NCBI GenBank assembly: GCA_030770425.1
Contig: JASJFT010000114.1
Span: forward strand, 62,001-126,000
DNA: 64,000 nt
Reading direction: 5' to 3'
Origin: Darksidea phi
Lineage: Eukaryota; Ascomycota; Dothideomycetes; Pleosporales; Lentitheciaceae
The notes below the pieces were generated by a model, which saw only the letters and a program-made list of their open reading frames with translations, was not told the origin of the DNA and did no database searches. Both the position numbers and the translations under genes were made by a program. Below are positions 1 to 12,505 of this stretch, in pieces. Every line of letters begins with the position of its first letter. Position 1 is the stretch's first letter.

Positions 1-1309
1 GTAGATATACAACCGTCTAGTTAGCCAGGGACATATTATGCGTATATTATAGTTCTTTTGCCGATACATACTAATTCTAGTGATAAATAGAACAGGAGCA
101 ATTCAAATGTAGCCTTAAAGATTACCCGTAAGGACGTTAGTACTCGTGAACTTAAGATTATACGGCATCTCTGCGATTCCCCCATCGCTCAGGCTAATAT
201 TGCACACCCGGCGCGTAAATATATCGTACAGCTTCTCGATAACTTTGACGTCAGTACATCATATTACTATATAGTTCTAGATATTATATAAAGGAGCATA
301 GCATCCCGAGCAGAGGTCTATACCGGGGTCGTCTACCAGGGAGCATTGCTAAAGAAGTAACATACCAGCTTGCCTTAGGGTTACACTACCTCTGGAAATG
401 CCATATAGCCCATAGAGGTAAGGATCTACTTTATCGGAGATATTACTTACTAATTTAAGCTCATCACAGATCTATATAGAGGAAATATTCTGTTCACGGC
501 TCCTACAGTGTCTACGATGGCGGAAGAGCGGCTTAGATCTTACCTTGGAGAACCAGAACTAGGCGCAGTAATACGGCTAGACGGAGGCCCAGTGACCGAA
601 CCTCCTATACCCCGCTACCTAGTTTACCCAAGGACGTTTCGCGGTTGTGACAACGATATCAGAATTGCAGACTTAGGATCTGGTAAGGAGAATGTTCCGA
701 CACCGAGGTACTCTTACGCATAGCTAACTTCGAAAGCCTTTTTCCATGATATTCCATCCAGGACACTACGTATCCCAGTGCATATGCGCGCACCAGAAGC
801 TCTATTTGAGCAACCATTGAGCCACTTTGTGGATATGTGGAGCGTGGGTTGCTTGGTATTTAGGACACATCAATTCAAACAGCTATGTCACTGATGGACC
901 GCAGTTGTTTGAGACGGTGACGGGCAGATCATTCATCGGCTTGATATTAGCCAACAGGGCGAGCACGATAGCAGAAATCCAATCTTATATCGGACCTCCA
1001 CCGGCAGATTAGATAGGCAAATTAGACGATACAGTACAAGAGGACATCAATAAAGAGCGTCTCCGGAATATAGAGCTAGATCGATACCTCAGGCTTACTT
1101 ATAATCAGGATAATACCGCGTTATATAAAGAGTAAGAGGATAATATCCTAATCGAGGAGTATGAGAAAGCCAAGCCCGAGTTTACGGATGTAGAGTTAGA
1201 TACGTTGAGCCTCACGCTTTCTAGCCTTCTGACGTATGACCTTGCCTTAAGGAGCACGCCGGACGTATTGCTGTGCAGTCCGTGGTTCAAGGGATACGAA
1301 GATCCATGA
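1..1309 (+). pseudogene. SRPK-like protein kinase relic
   Basis: Several fragments in different frames read in order as an SR-protein-kinase-like domain. They are: VALK (beta-3 lysine region) and RELKI followed by HP..YIVQLLDNF at about 106-291; LGLHYL..CHIAHRGKDLLY, a damaged HxD catalytic loop, at about 342-460; a segment with a weakened DFG (ADLGSG) at 514-720; RAPEALFE and VDMWSVGCLVF (APE and DxWxxG regions) at 781-888; and a C-lobe end with LLTYD..LRSTPDVLL..PWF, closing at TGA 1307-1309. Stops and frame changes separate the pieces, so it is not expressed as a kinase. The 5' end may lie outside the window. The stretch is A+T- and TpA-rich and many stops are TAA/TAG, which would fit repeat-induced point mutation of a duplicated copy; that cause is inference. 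Family assignment rests on motif order, not on a search. Confidence 0.72.
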
Positions 1310-3461
1310 CTATGCGAGGGGCGGCGTCATGCACACCAAGTAGCTGCAACTATGCATAACTAAGACGATAATCATTCTTGTTTTTCGCGCTAGCGACTGC
1401 ATAAATTAAACCTTTCCCTTCGTCTACCGGTGATTCTTTTTTCAAGGATGGCAGGTGGAAGTTACTGGCAGGAGCATTACACTTTTCTAGGCTTCGCAAA
1501 ATTTGCAGCGACGTCAAATAGCCTTGTGCAGATTACGCTTTACAATGCCCACGGCTGGCGTTCTTACAAGATCATCTGAGCTCTCGCGTTTCCTCGACGC
1601 AATAGCATAGAGTCTAACAATTATTCAAACTTCGTATTAACAGCGCTACAACATGTCCTCGCTAGTTTTGAGGCTTATTCTAGGTCATGATTAAACCTCG
1701 TGTTCCATCATTCCTCGTCGTGTTCGCCACCGCCGTGGTATCATGGTTTCATACTCTAGAAGGTTCTATACGAACGCAGTTCAGGGTAGTGGATGTATCT
1801 AACGTACTGGGTACGCGGAGTAACGAAGATACATCAAATATTCTGTAGTTCCGTCGTCGCGTGAGGTACATGGCGCCGAGCAGGATAGATGCTACAATCT
1901 ACGAGCGATTGGCAGCCGTTAGTGATCTGCTCGTCCATATTACTCAAGGCCACAATGTTATAGCATATACTTACTATAGGCTCTGCCCATCCCGGTAGCG
2001 TCCATGCAGGCTTTGTGTTCCATTTCGGTTCTCCTGCAAACACTGCAATGCTCAGGATAGACATAGTAGTAGTCAACTGCAACGAGCACGCGGGTGGCTT
2101 GAACCAGGATGCGAATTCTAATTTCCTAATCTAGAATTCGAGCTGGGAAGATCCGCTCGTTAACGATTAGGCAGGATAATTATCATGGATTACCGAATAC
2201 GGATTTCAAGCCCAAACAGGTGAACAAATCGGCTGCGGCATTCATAGGTGGAATTATATGGTTGGCTTGGGGGTATTGAGAAGGAGGTAATAGGGTAAGG
2301 AATGTAGGGACCGGCGCTCGTCGCACGAGCTCAGTAGGTCTCGGAAAGAACGTAATGGGGAGAGAAGACAAGTGGATGGCTGGAGTTGAGGAAGGACAGA
2401 AGGACAAGCAAGCTCTTCACCTGCTTCTCGGGTATCTCGGTTTTCGCAAGGGAGCACTCCCGTACCATATCTTGTTCTGGAAGGGATGAACAGCCGGCTC
2501 TTGACGATGCTCAACAAGTTCCAGTATTTTATACCACCGGTTCGCGCGGACAGAGAAAGCATTTACGTGTCCAATAGACTAGAAATTTGTGCGTCACACA
2601 ATGGGTATACCAAGTGCCTCTGGGATGGCGTGTCATTAATGGTGGCTGCCTTTAAGCCTTTGTCCTCATCCGTCACACACTTCCATTGTGATGATAGTTA
2701 AACTGTTGACGCGCGTTAAGTTGGTATAGTATAGTATCTGAAGGTGACAATTGATTAAATTTTTTGGATGCGTGTCGTCATTCGTGGGTATTAGTTTTGG
2801 AAGGGATAGTGTCGTGTGCTCCCTGCTTCTCCTCCGGAACCTCATTGCATCAACACCGAGCTCTTCCCACGTGCTAACAAGCACGCCACTTTGCTGCAGG
2901 ACCGGACCGCCCTTTGCACCATGCTAATTAGTCCGGTATCCGATTTGAACATAGGCATCGGAAGAGTTGCGTGGAACCGGCCCGCGTCAGAAGACGCGGC
3001 TAGCGTGAAACAAATCTCCTGTTCGCCACGGGATATCAGCCATAAAAAGACCAATTACATGGCTAAAATTACCTGATACCGAGACTGGCACTTTTAAAAT
3101 ATCGCTCCTCGATACTGGGAGCAATACGAGTTCGCGACGTGGAAATACGAGGTCCATCCAGCTGAAGGGTCGTCGCTAGGCTCGACAAGGCGTCACAGTC
3201 GTTGCCTTCGTCAGCCTGGAGAATTTCTCACGTTTTTCTCGTCGGCTTGCATCGAGCGTCTAGGATGGCTTCGCTTTGCGATCGGCTCCACCTGTGCTGG
3301 ATGCAGCAGCGTTGTGCCTGCGCTGCCGGATTCCGAGTGCTATTTTGGATGTGCTCGAGTCTGCAGGATGACATCGCAACGTGCGTGCCAAGATCAGATC
3401 ACCACTAGAGTCACACTCCACCTCTGCCAGGGACCACGCCTTACCAGCAGAAGCGACGCCT
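1310..3461. other. Gene-poor stretch after the kinase relic
   Basis: I see no convincing gene on either strand. Short open frames occur but lack family motifs, supported introns or credible starts. One minus-strand frame at 1834-2064 has a few cysteines and a possible GTAAGT donor, but is too weak to call. Confidence 0.5.
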
Positions 3462-3899
3462 TCAAAGAACGGGGAAAAGCTCCGCTTGAAGATCATAGGT
3501 GGTTAATTTGAGCATGACTGATCCTAACCCATTTCCAGACCAGAAACATGTTTGGTGGCTTTGCGCCTCCTCACGCACCCAACTGTGACCATCCTGGTAA
3601 TACGAACAGGCCAGCATACACTGGAGCAATCCGAATCGAATGACCTTTAAACGACATGCAAGATCGTCCAGCCGGACAAACGGCGTAACAAACGCCCCGC
3701 CAAACCCCTCCAATTTGTTCAATATTTCCGAACCTGCATTTCTTACCCACCATGTACACTCCGAGTCCCTGGGCGCAGGTCTTTGAGCCGCACATCGTCC
3801 CAGGCCACCGGTCCAGATATAGAAGCTCTGGCCCCAAGCTGTCACTTTACAAACACCCAAAGAAGCAAAGAAAACGAAAAGAGCGTGGAATTTCGCCAT
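3462..3899 (-). CDS. Possible small secreted cysteine-containing protein
   Basis: This single-exon frame encodes 145 residues. The first true ATG in the frame (3899) opens directly on a signal-peptide-like sequence: M-A-K, then a hydrophobic run (FHALFVFFASLGV) and a small-residue region before Gln-Ser-Phe. The predicted mature part holds six cysteines, an even number compatible with disulphide bonding in a secreted protein. I recognise no family and see no intron. Small secreted proteins of this size are common in fungi and some are effectors, but nothing here shows a role. The frame could also be chance: it lies in a gene-poor region and overlaps shorter plus-strand frames. RNA evidence or homologues would be needed to accept it. 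Confidence 0.33.
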   Translation of the reverse strand: MAKFHALFVFFASLGVCKVTAWGQSFYIWTGGLGRCAAQRPAPRDSECTWWVRNAGSEILNKLEGFGGAFVTPFVRLDDLACRLKVIRFGLLQCMLACSYYQDGHSWVREEAQSHQTCFWSGNGLGSVMLKLTTYDLQAELFPVL

Positions 3900-5202
3900 G
3901 CTTTCCAACACCGATGTATGCGATTAGATTCCGGGTCCAAGGTCTCGTATTTTGTGGCTATCACATACGGGTCAAGCCACAGGTATCATTCGCAAGACTA
4001 GTTCCACACGTCAACTACTAGTCACCAGCATGCAATCAGGGCAGATCCCGCTTGCCTAACCGCTCCTGTCGAAAAGGACGCCCCACTCCCGACTTCGCAC
4101 TCACAGATACGAGATCTTCACACTCTCATACACGCCCCCAAGTCCACAACTCCAAGCCACAGGTAGCGGCGCCTTCGCCTATCGTCTTTTACGAGCCGCA
4201 ACAGACATCGAGCCGCAGTTCGGAGCCCTGTCAAGCTGAACGTCCAGATGGATCCGCGGAGGCGTCGGTTTCCCTATGCACTTGGCAGTCTGTTCTGACC
4301 GTTATGGTAACGGGAATGCAGGTCTTGGAGTGACGCGAGTCTTTGCGGCACATTTCGCGATCAAAATAGAAGAGAAGAGTTCGCATGAGTCTGGATCTGG
4401 TTGGACCGGCCGAGGACTACTCACTGATCAGGAAACAGCGCTGACTCCTAGTAACTGCGCCCATTAGTTGACTTGATTTTGGAGTGTATAAGTACGACCG
4501 AACACCATCCATCTTAACGGCAGTCAAACAGTCCCAGCAACCAGAGTTCAACGGCCCGCCCGAAGCTTCGATCAGCCTCCGTTACACAACGACCCACCCC
4601 TTTCGGAATCATTGATTTTACCACATTACGAGGAGTCCTAACTAGGCGGGGCTTGTGGGAGTTCTTTAGCACAACTATTATACGATTGAGAGACGTCTAC
4701 ATAAGACGTCTCTCCTACAACCGCCAAACTGTATCCCATCTACTTCCTCCCGCTCCACCCGTTCTCCCTTGCAATCAATTACGACCGGAGAACGGCAAAT
4801 ATCCAATACCCGACGGTGCACGCCATGTCGGCTACTAGAGAAGCACAAAAGGTATGGCAGTTCAGCTCCCCCTTTTCTTATTTCGTTGGGTTCTTCTGCT
4901 ACTCTGAGACTGTTAAGTCAACTCAATGTTCTCATCCTTGTTCCCTGCATCTTCATTCGCCTTCTATCTCCAGGACATTGCTTTCAGATCCCACGTTTTT
5001 CCTTGGCCAGCCTTCGATCACCAATCGGCAAACATGAGAACCAGAAGACGATCTCGCACCCCTCTCATCGCCTCGAGGTTCTAGAAGCTATCAGATGAGC
5101 CATCCTGATGTTGTACGACTAGGCAACAATCAAAAGCGAAAGTCGACGCGCGTCCTAGAAACCTATCCACTGCATTACACTGCCATATGGTTGCCAGGCA
5201 CC
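3900..5202. other. Intergenic region upstream of the GFA gene
   Basis: No gene recognised. It contains a 10-bp perfect inverted repeat (4688-4714). The final few hundred bases should include the promoter of the GFA-domain gene. Confidence 0.5.
4688..4714. repeat. Short perfect inverted repeat
   Basis: GAGAGACGTC (4688-4697) is followed after a 7-base spacer by its exact reverse complement GACGTCTCTC (4705-4714). It could form a hairpin or bind a dimeric factor; no function is shown. It lies 490 bp upstream of the GFA-domain gene. Confidence 0.7.
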
Positions 5203-5877
5203 ATGTCAACCTCCGATCTCAGCTGGAAGTTCGATGGCGTCGTATGATCCGTACGGCCTAACTGCCACTATTATTCATCGATCTTTCTCACGTCCGGCCC
5301 TTTCTTTCGACTTCTCTCTTGTTCAAGATTTCTCGCTATAAATTATTCTATATCGATCCGATTGGCTTATGAATTCAATGCTAACCACGTCTTTAGTACC
5401 ATGCTTCTTGCCACTGCCAACTCATCCGCTACACCGTCACCCTCTCACCACCTCTGCACGACTTTGAAAGTTGGGTGGTAGAATGCAACTGCTCCATCTG
5501 CGCGCGCAACGGCTACTTAAACGTCTACGTGCAGAATGACTGCATCGAATTCGAAACCGTGGGCTTAGAGAGCGAACTGGTTGAAGTTTGTCCTTGGCCC
5601 GTCCACCCGCACAAAGCTAGTTTACTAATCCTTTTGCATAGAAATACCGTTTTGGCAAACAGCGCGTGCAGCATTACTTTTGCAGCCGCTGTGGAAGTAG
5701 TCTGATGGCTGAGAGTATCGAGCCGGGATTTTACGAGGGCGTTAAGGCCTTGAATGTACGTGTCGTGTCTCTTCCTTCTCTTCTTTTCGACGCTAATGGG
5801 AACTCTAGGTCCGCATGTTCCACAACGTCGACATTCGCGCCCTCCAGCGCCGCGAAGTCGATGGAAAGAGTCTTTAG
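5203..5877 (+). CDS. GFA/CENP-V zinc domain protein
   Basis: Four exons, 5203-5241, 5397-5585, 5642-5755 and 5809-5877, join to 136 residues. All three introns are GT-AG; the second has a TACTAAT branch site. The protein is a single GFA domain (glutathione-dependent formaldehyde-activating enzyme/CENP-V fold). The zinc ligands are complete: Cys18-x-Cys20, Cys43-x-Cys45-x2-Cys48 and Cys90-x2-Cys93, with the typical CNCSIC.RNGYLNVY and YFCSRCGSSL contexts. The start was chosen because a 13-residue first exon splices precisely onto YHASCHC. Members of this fold bind zinc and some act on glutathione adducts, but most fungal paralogues have no proven substrate, so an enzymatic name would be over-annotation. 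It is convergent with BRO1, 750 bp away. Confidence 0.93.
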
Positions 5878-6627
5878 TCTCAAACTCCACACCCCCTTCC
5901 TCCACGCTCTCTAAAGTCAAAGGAAGGAGAGGCTTCCATTACACGATGTCGCCATGCCTCCTCAACTAGGGTCCGACATCGTGGGTCCGACGTCCAACCG
6001 TCAGACGATTAACTTGTCCTGGCCTGCAAAGGGAGGGCAATATAGAGGTTTCCGGCCGGTAGTTTAGAGTTCAGCACATGGACAGTTCAATCTTTTTTCT
6101 TCCCCTGCATGTTTTCTTTTACCCACATCTTATCATGTCATGTCTTGTTATTTCACATTTCTTTCTCCACCTCTCTCATATACCATAGCAAATAGAATGG
6201 ACGATGCATCTCCAACTCATGCAGAATTAGTGTAGTGCAACTTGACTCACTGCTCTCAACTCGGATTGTCAAGGGACGCTACAGACCATTGACAATTTTT
6301 TCTCTGCTTGCCGTCACGAAAGAATGCTGCCTGTACCACTCCATGCACATGATCCAAAAGTGCATCACCTCAGTACATTGCCATTGTTATATACGACAAT
6401 CTTTTGCCTCATATACCCCCCACCCCCATGCAAAGACGGTCCTCCAACCTTGATGATCAACCCATCACCAAGCAACACCTACAAAGATCTTGTACAGATA
6501 CCACCCAATGCAATGCCCACGGAAGAAAAAAGAAGAAAAGTATTCAAAGAGGACGGTGTTAATTCATCTCTCACTCAGAAGCGGAGTCGAAATGCAATCT
6601 ACATACGCTCTCTCTCTCTCTCTCTGT
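5878..6627. other. Intergenic region between convergent genes
   Basis: The shared 3' region of the GFA gene and BRO1. No gene seen. It ends in a (CT)9 microsatellite that stops two bases before the BRO1 stop codon. Confidence 0.6.
6608..6625. repeat. (CT)9 microsatellite
   Basis: Nine perfect CT units. On the BRO1 strand this is an AG repeat just past the stop codon, so it should lie in the 3' UTR. Confidence 0.95.
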
Positions 6628-9600
6628 TTATTTCCATCCACTCAGCCCCGCCCAAGGATCCACTCCCTGCTGTGCTTGCTGACTACTCCTATGCTGATGT
6701 CCTTGTGCGGCATATCCACCGGGTCCACTCGGATGCACCTGTCCAAACTGGCTATAGTCACTTTGCTGGTTAGGCGGGGGCCCCGGCGGCGGGGGAGGTG
6801 GTACGTAGCCCTGTGGCAAACCAGGTTGTGGGGTAGCACTCTGATAGCCGCCGTATTGCGCGTGTGCTTGTTGTTGATGTTGTGGTTGGCCCCACGGTTG
6901 CTGCTGGTTATGCGGGTTGGGGGGCGGGGAGAAATACTGCTGGTGTGCGGGTGGCGAGACAGGGCCGTAGTTTGTAGGGTTGTACGAGGATTGGGAGTTG
7001 GTGGGTTGGTGGGAAGAGAATTGTTGTTGTCCGTGGCTTTGGTATGATTCGCGTCTGGGAGGGTATTGTTGCTGATTAAACCCATTCGAGGAGCTATAGG
7101 GTTGTTGTTGAGGGGACATGTATTGCGGTTGGCCTGGAGCGGTGGCTATAGGGTAACGGGGTGTCACGGGTGGCGAGGCGACGGGATTGTACGAGGGATG
7201 CGCCGAGGAAGTAGCTGGGTATCCGGCTTGGTTTAGGGAAGTGGAGGATAATGGGGCGGGAATGCTCTTTTTCCTTCCGCTGCCGATTGAAACGGGAGAT
7301 CCGGAGGGCTCCATAGACATGCGTTCCATGAGGTCCTTCAGCCGCTGCTGTTCGTGATCCGCACCTTGTGACTTCTTCTGTTCTATATTTTGAAGTAGCT
7401 GACCACCTTCAGATCGCCTGTTGTTGACAAATGTCTCGACGTTTTTCTGAAGACTAGATATAGTGTCCTTCATCTCCGAGTAGAAGTCTTGCGCGCGCAT
7501 CAGACCCGCGTTGAGGTCGTTGTAACTCTGGTACACGCGTTTATACTTCGACATAACATTGTTTCTCTGCCTTGAGAACGTTTCGTATTTGCTCTGTTCG
7601 GATCGTACTCGCTTGTCCTTTAGGAGATCGGAGTATGTGCGTGTAAGCTCTTTGAGGAGAGATGCTTGCTTGTGGTTGGCTTGTAATATGCGGTTCTGAT
7701 GTGGTCGGAACTTCTCGAGCTCGGCCTTGAAGAGTTGCGATTCCTGGTTCGCGATTGCCTTCTTGTTGAGGATGAGGACATTAGAGATGTCATCGGAGTG
7801 GACCTAGTACTCCTGTAAGTGCCATGACTATGCCAAACATGTGGTAGCATACCTTCTCCTTAAGATCCTTCAACACCTGCAACCGCTCCTTTTTGATCAA
7901 GTCTAGTTTCCTCAAAAGTTCTTCGACGCTCGCAATCTGATCTGCAACGCTCGGACCATCTACGAAGTCATCGTCTAACAGGTTCCCCTCAGCCGGTCGC
8001 GGACTCTTTCCCTTGGCCGCTCCAGCCTTGACCATCGCTCGTGAGTACAGCACATCTGCCTCATCCGTCTCGCCGGCCGACCGCATCTCATCGAAGTCGG
8101 CCTCGTACTGTCGGAACGTTCCATACAACTGCGCGTCGCTTGTGCTTGCTTCCTCAATCGCTCCACGATAATTTCTAATATCGCTTCGTAATGTCGCGGT
8201 CAAACGTGAGCTAGGTTGCTGTGTCCACTCTGCGCCATACTTCGACCGCATCTTCTCGCAGACGCTCTCTTCCATATCGAGTTGTTTCATACTTGTGTCC
8301 AACATGGTCGTAATCTCTTTCTTGTCCATGTCCAGCTGCTCAAACGCAGCAGTGAACGGAGCATGGCCCGCCAGCTCTTCGCACCACTTCCGGAAGTCTT
8401 CATCGACCATCATGTCCTGATCCATGCCGCCTCTTAGCACATTCAGACTGTCCGGAAGCTTGAGGTAGTCCATACTCGTCGCCATCTCATCGTTCGCAAC
8501 TTCCACCCTTTCGCTTTCCGCCCGTATCAGCTTAGCCTTCTCTTCATCGTACAAGCTCGCGGATTCGGTAACAGCCATGGGCACAATCTTCTGGAAGATG
8601 TCCGGTCCAATGATTCGCTGGATGTCTTGTCCCTGGTAGAGTTCACTGACCGGTATTGCTTTCGCTGCTGGTAATTTTGGAACCGGCGTGAGGGAGGCTT
8701 CATTAGGAACACCTTGGTGGTAGATGAAGTCGTTGTCCTTGGAGAACTCCGCGAGTTTCTCTTGAACATTTATAAGATGATTCTTCGTCAGCTCAGCGAG
8801 GATTTGACCGGTCTCCGCGGGCAAGTTCGAGTTCGCAGGGGTCGATGATGGGAAAGCGTTCGCGATCCGGTTCGCATCTCTGGCATGCGCTTCCGCGACC
8901 TGCAGGCGACATATCGATACTCCATGCGAGTTCGCATCATTGTCCGCCAGCGCCTGGAAGTACTGTGCTAGTGAAGCCATGTGGTTCGCTTTCGTCTGCA
9001 AACTGATTAAAATCGACTCAAAAATGATCTTGAGCAACTCACCTGGCAGACCAATAGCCACACTTTTTCGAAAATAGCTTTGTTCACATTCTCCTGCGCG
9101 CCTTCGGTAGCCTGAGTGTACAAAAACGCCGCCTGACTCGACAATTTCGCCAGCAACCCCACCTTCTTGCCGTCCGCGATCTGCTTCTCCAAAAAGGTCT
9201 CCTGCGCCTGTGCCAACATAACGGCGATCAGTGTCTTCACCGTTTCTCGGCTCAGATCCGTTGATGGCGCGTGCAGGAAATTTTCGTTGATGTACGTGAA
9301 CATGCCGGCGGAGGCCTGGAAGGAATGGTACGCGGTTTTGAGGCCAACATCTTCGTGGCGATTCTGGTGAGCGGCGTGGCAGGAAAGCACGGCGGAGATG
9401 TTGAATATTATTGAAGCTTTTTCGTATGCGAGCGAGTACTGCGATGTCGGTTTGTGGGTGAACGCATCGAACCTGTTCTCCTTATTAGCCTGTCTACTCC
9501 CTCTTCCCTCCCCAACTCGTGATCTCCTCGCCTCCCAAGCTCGGGTTCAACGTACCATGTAAATGAGATCTTGATATGATTCTCATCCACTGGAAACCGC

Positions 9601-9836
9601 AGGTCCAGAAGCTCCAGTTGCCCATAGTACCGATACAGCAGATCCCTCCCCGCCGCGCTGTCCTTCCCCGCGCCGCGCATGTCCTGCCTCAGCCGGTTCA
9701 ATGTCGCGCACTCCTCCGCATAGCGTTCCGGATCATCGCCGTATGTTGCGCGAATGTAACTCTTCAGAGGACTTATCCAGTCGATCTCGTTCGTTTGCTT
9801 CAACGGCACCGATATCATGGGCACCAGTGTCGTCAT
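6628..9836 (-). CDS. BRO1: Bro1/ALIX-family ESCRT-associated protein
   Basis: Four exons (9836-9556, 9472-9043, 8995-7853, 7803-6628) give 1009 residues. Bro1 acts at endosomes: its N-terminal BRO1 domain binds the ESCRT-III subunit Snf7 and it brings in the deubiquitinase Doa4 during multivesicular-body sorting. The start reads MISVPLKQTNEIDWISPLK and continues into the near-invariant CATLNRLRQDMRGAGKDSA and RDLLYRYYGQLELLDLRFP stretches, which fit Bro1 better than the paralogue Rim20/PalA. The BRO1 domain covers about residues 1-390 and a coiled V-like domain about 400-740. The tail is rich in Pro, Gln, Tyr and Ser and ends in DPWAGLSGWK, as in other filamentous-fungal Bro1 proteins. Introns are short GT-AG and the joins hold frame. 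A second in-frame ATG lies six codons downstream. Confidence 0.95.
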
Positions 9837-10960
9837 GTCGGCGGTAGGTGCTGGGCAAGGCGCGCGTCCGCCTGCCAGCTGCGTATCGTGCGACGGGAGA
9901 AGCTGGTGGGGGTTTAATTAACGGGCGGTGGTCAGCAATTGGCGCGCAAGAGATGTTGGGAGCTCCACGGTCGTCCGAGGTCGTGAAGCTGAAGATGAAG
10001 CCGTGCGGGTGGTCGCCCGGGCGATTGTGCGTTCGGGCCTCGGAGTGCAAGTAGGCGTGCTGGCAGTAGGGCGGTCAACAGCGTGGTCAGTCGCGTGGAG
10101 GCATCGATATGCAGGCCCGGGGATGACGTTGCAGGGTCAGTTGCAGGGTCGGTTGCTGTGTCGATGTGGCCGGCGGCTGGTGGCTTCTTAGCGGCGAAGC
10201 TATGTCGCAGGCACCTGCCTGAGGTGTCACCGCTATCGATGAAAGTAAAGTCGAGTCTCTGGTGGCGCGCAAGTGTGCGAGCGTCGTAGAAGTCGCGGGC
10301 GGGGCAATCGGTGGTCCGGTGCACATTCACTCGTCTGCAAGGCACACCATGGATCAAGGCCCACTAAGAAAGTTTGCATACATGAAGCACCCCTCTGAAA
10401 GCTCTTATACAGCTGCCATGCCGTCCCACAGCCGCACTCAATATCAAACTACGCCCTCCTTCACATTTTCCCTGCGACCCTACCAGCTCAGTCACACACT
10501 CGCTAAAACCTTGGGCAGCATTAACGGGCGATCCCAGTCATGCAGCTTCCGCCAGCCACTGAGAACGTGTGGTGACCGCGCAAGAGGCTTGTATAAGCGC
10601 TCGACGCAACAGGGGATTCGATATGCGCGGCTCCGCTATCGAGTCCGAGCATCATTGGAATGGGATCAATAGGAGTATGAGCATCGCCGATTGAAGTCGA
10701 CGAGGCTGAGCAGATGAACAACCGACCATGCTATTGGACAATGTAATATACAAGTCTGAGTCGAGAGCTCTCTGACTGCCTACAAGTCTATATGAACGAA
10801 TATCTTGGATACAAACGCCAACAAATGCAGCCAAATGCGTCCAACAGCTCCTCCTTTTGCGCCAATCTTCACCGTACTCCAACCGTACAATCGAGAAGAG
10901 TTTCTGTACAATACAAAGTCCAGAATGTCAACGTAGATGTTGGCAGTCGCATTTCAGTCT
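9837..10960. other. Intergenic region, BRO1 promoter and MDJ1 3' flank
   Basis: It separates two minus-strand genes and should hold the BRO1 promoter (just above 9836) and the MDJ1 3' UTR (just below 10961). Several overlapping open frames exist on both strands, but none has a recognisable domain; they look like chance frames in G+C-rich DNA. Confidence 0.5.
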
Positions 10961-12474
10961 TCATGATCCCGATCCGGACGCCTTCTTCGGCTCCTCATCT
11001 TTGTTCTCTGGTGGTTTGCTGGACTCGTTCTTCGTCTCGTTGAGATTTTTATGCTGCCCCATGATATTATGCCACGCACTCTTCAAGAACCCCTCATTCT
11101 TGTGATCTTCCGCGGCCTCTTTCGCCGCTGACTCCTTGACCTTGCTAGTGATAATCATCCTCCTTGCGTTCTTGTCGCCCATCTCATCGGCCAGCATCTC
11201 CAGTATAGTCCTTTGATTCTGGCTCAGGTACTTCGGCATGTTGACCTTGAACTCAACCTTAAGATCACCCCTTGCGTTTCGCCGACCAGATAGTACTTTC
11301 ATTCCCATTCCAGACAGGGTGACACGATCGCCTGTGCCAGAGCCAGTGGGTACCTTGACCACAACCTCGCCGTCGAGAGTCGGGACTTTGATTTCACCGC
11401 CGAGCACAGCGGTTGTGAGGGGTATGGTGGCTGTATGTAAGATGTCGGAGCCTGCTCGTTTGAATTTTGGGTCCGAGGCTACACGGATGAGTACATAGAG
11501 GTCTCCCTTCGCACCTCGCACGTTTGCACCCATGGCCTGGCCGGTGAGGGGTGCGTCGCCTTCGCCACTGACGCGTAACCGCATACCGTCTTCTACGCCG
11601 CCGGGGATATCCACTGATATGGTCTTTCGGTCTTTTACTGCACCGTCACCGCCGCAGGTTCCGCAGGAGGAGCCGCGGGGTATCGCAACACCTGAACCGC
11701 CGCAACTTGAGCATGTAGCGCTCATGTGGAAACCGCCCATGCTGGTTATCCTTTGCCCAGTTCCACCACAGCTCTTACACTCGCTCCTCGTCGCCCCCTT
11801 CTTCAGTCCGCTGCCGCTGCAGGTCTTGCATTCCACTAGCGGCGTAACATGTATATCCTTGCTGACGCCCTTTGCTGCGTCCATAAACGAGATGTTTGTT
11901 TGGACCTCGATGTTGTCCCCGACTAAGATCTCCTGCTCGAATGGGTTTGCTTTTCTCCTTCCTCTCCGTCCACCTCCACCGCCGCCAAAAGCACTGAAAA
12001 GATCTTCAAAGTTGATGTCTTGCGCGAATCCTCCCTGGAAGCCACCGGCTTGTCCGCCAAATCCGCCGAAGCCTCCGAAGCCGCCGAAGGGATTTCCTCC
12101 GGGCCCTCCGGGGCCTGCTCCCGCACCTGGATTGAACCCGCCATTCTGATCGAAGGCTGCAGAGCCATATGAATCGTAGGCTTTCTTCTTATCGGGATCG
12201 GAGAGAATTTCGTAGGCGGATTGCGCGGCGCTGAACTTGTCTTTAGCGGAGGCGTCCTTGTTGGTATCCGGATGATACTTCTTCGCAAGGCCATAGTAGG
12301 CTTTCTTGATGTCAGCGGCGGAGGCAGATTTGGGGACGCCTAGGGCGGCGTAGGGATCGGCGACGGCGTGGGAGGGGGTTGTTGCGTGGAAGAACTGGGA
12401 GCTGGTCAGCGAACTTCCATGCAAAAGTCAAGATGGAATAAATGCCCAATAGACGTACACGTATCCGCGGTGCA

Positions 12475-12505
<31 letters not shown>

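Noticed and set aside
1834..2064. Minus-strand frame with three cysteines and a possible GTAAGT donor, faintly like a small secreted protein
   Set aside because: No clear signal peptide, no family match I can name, and the frame sits in decayed DNA.
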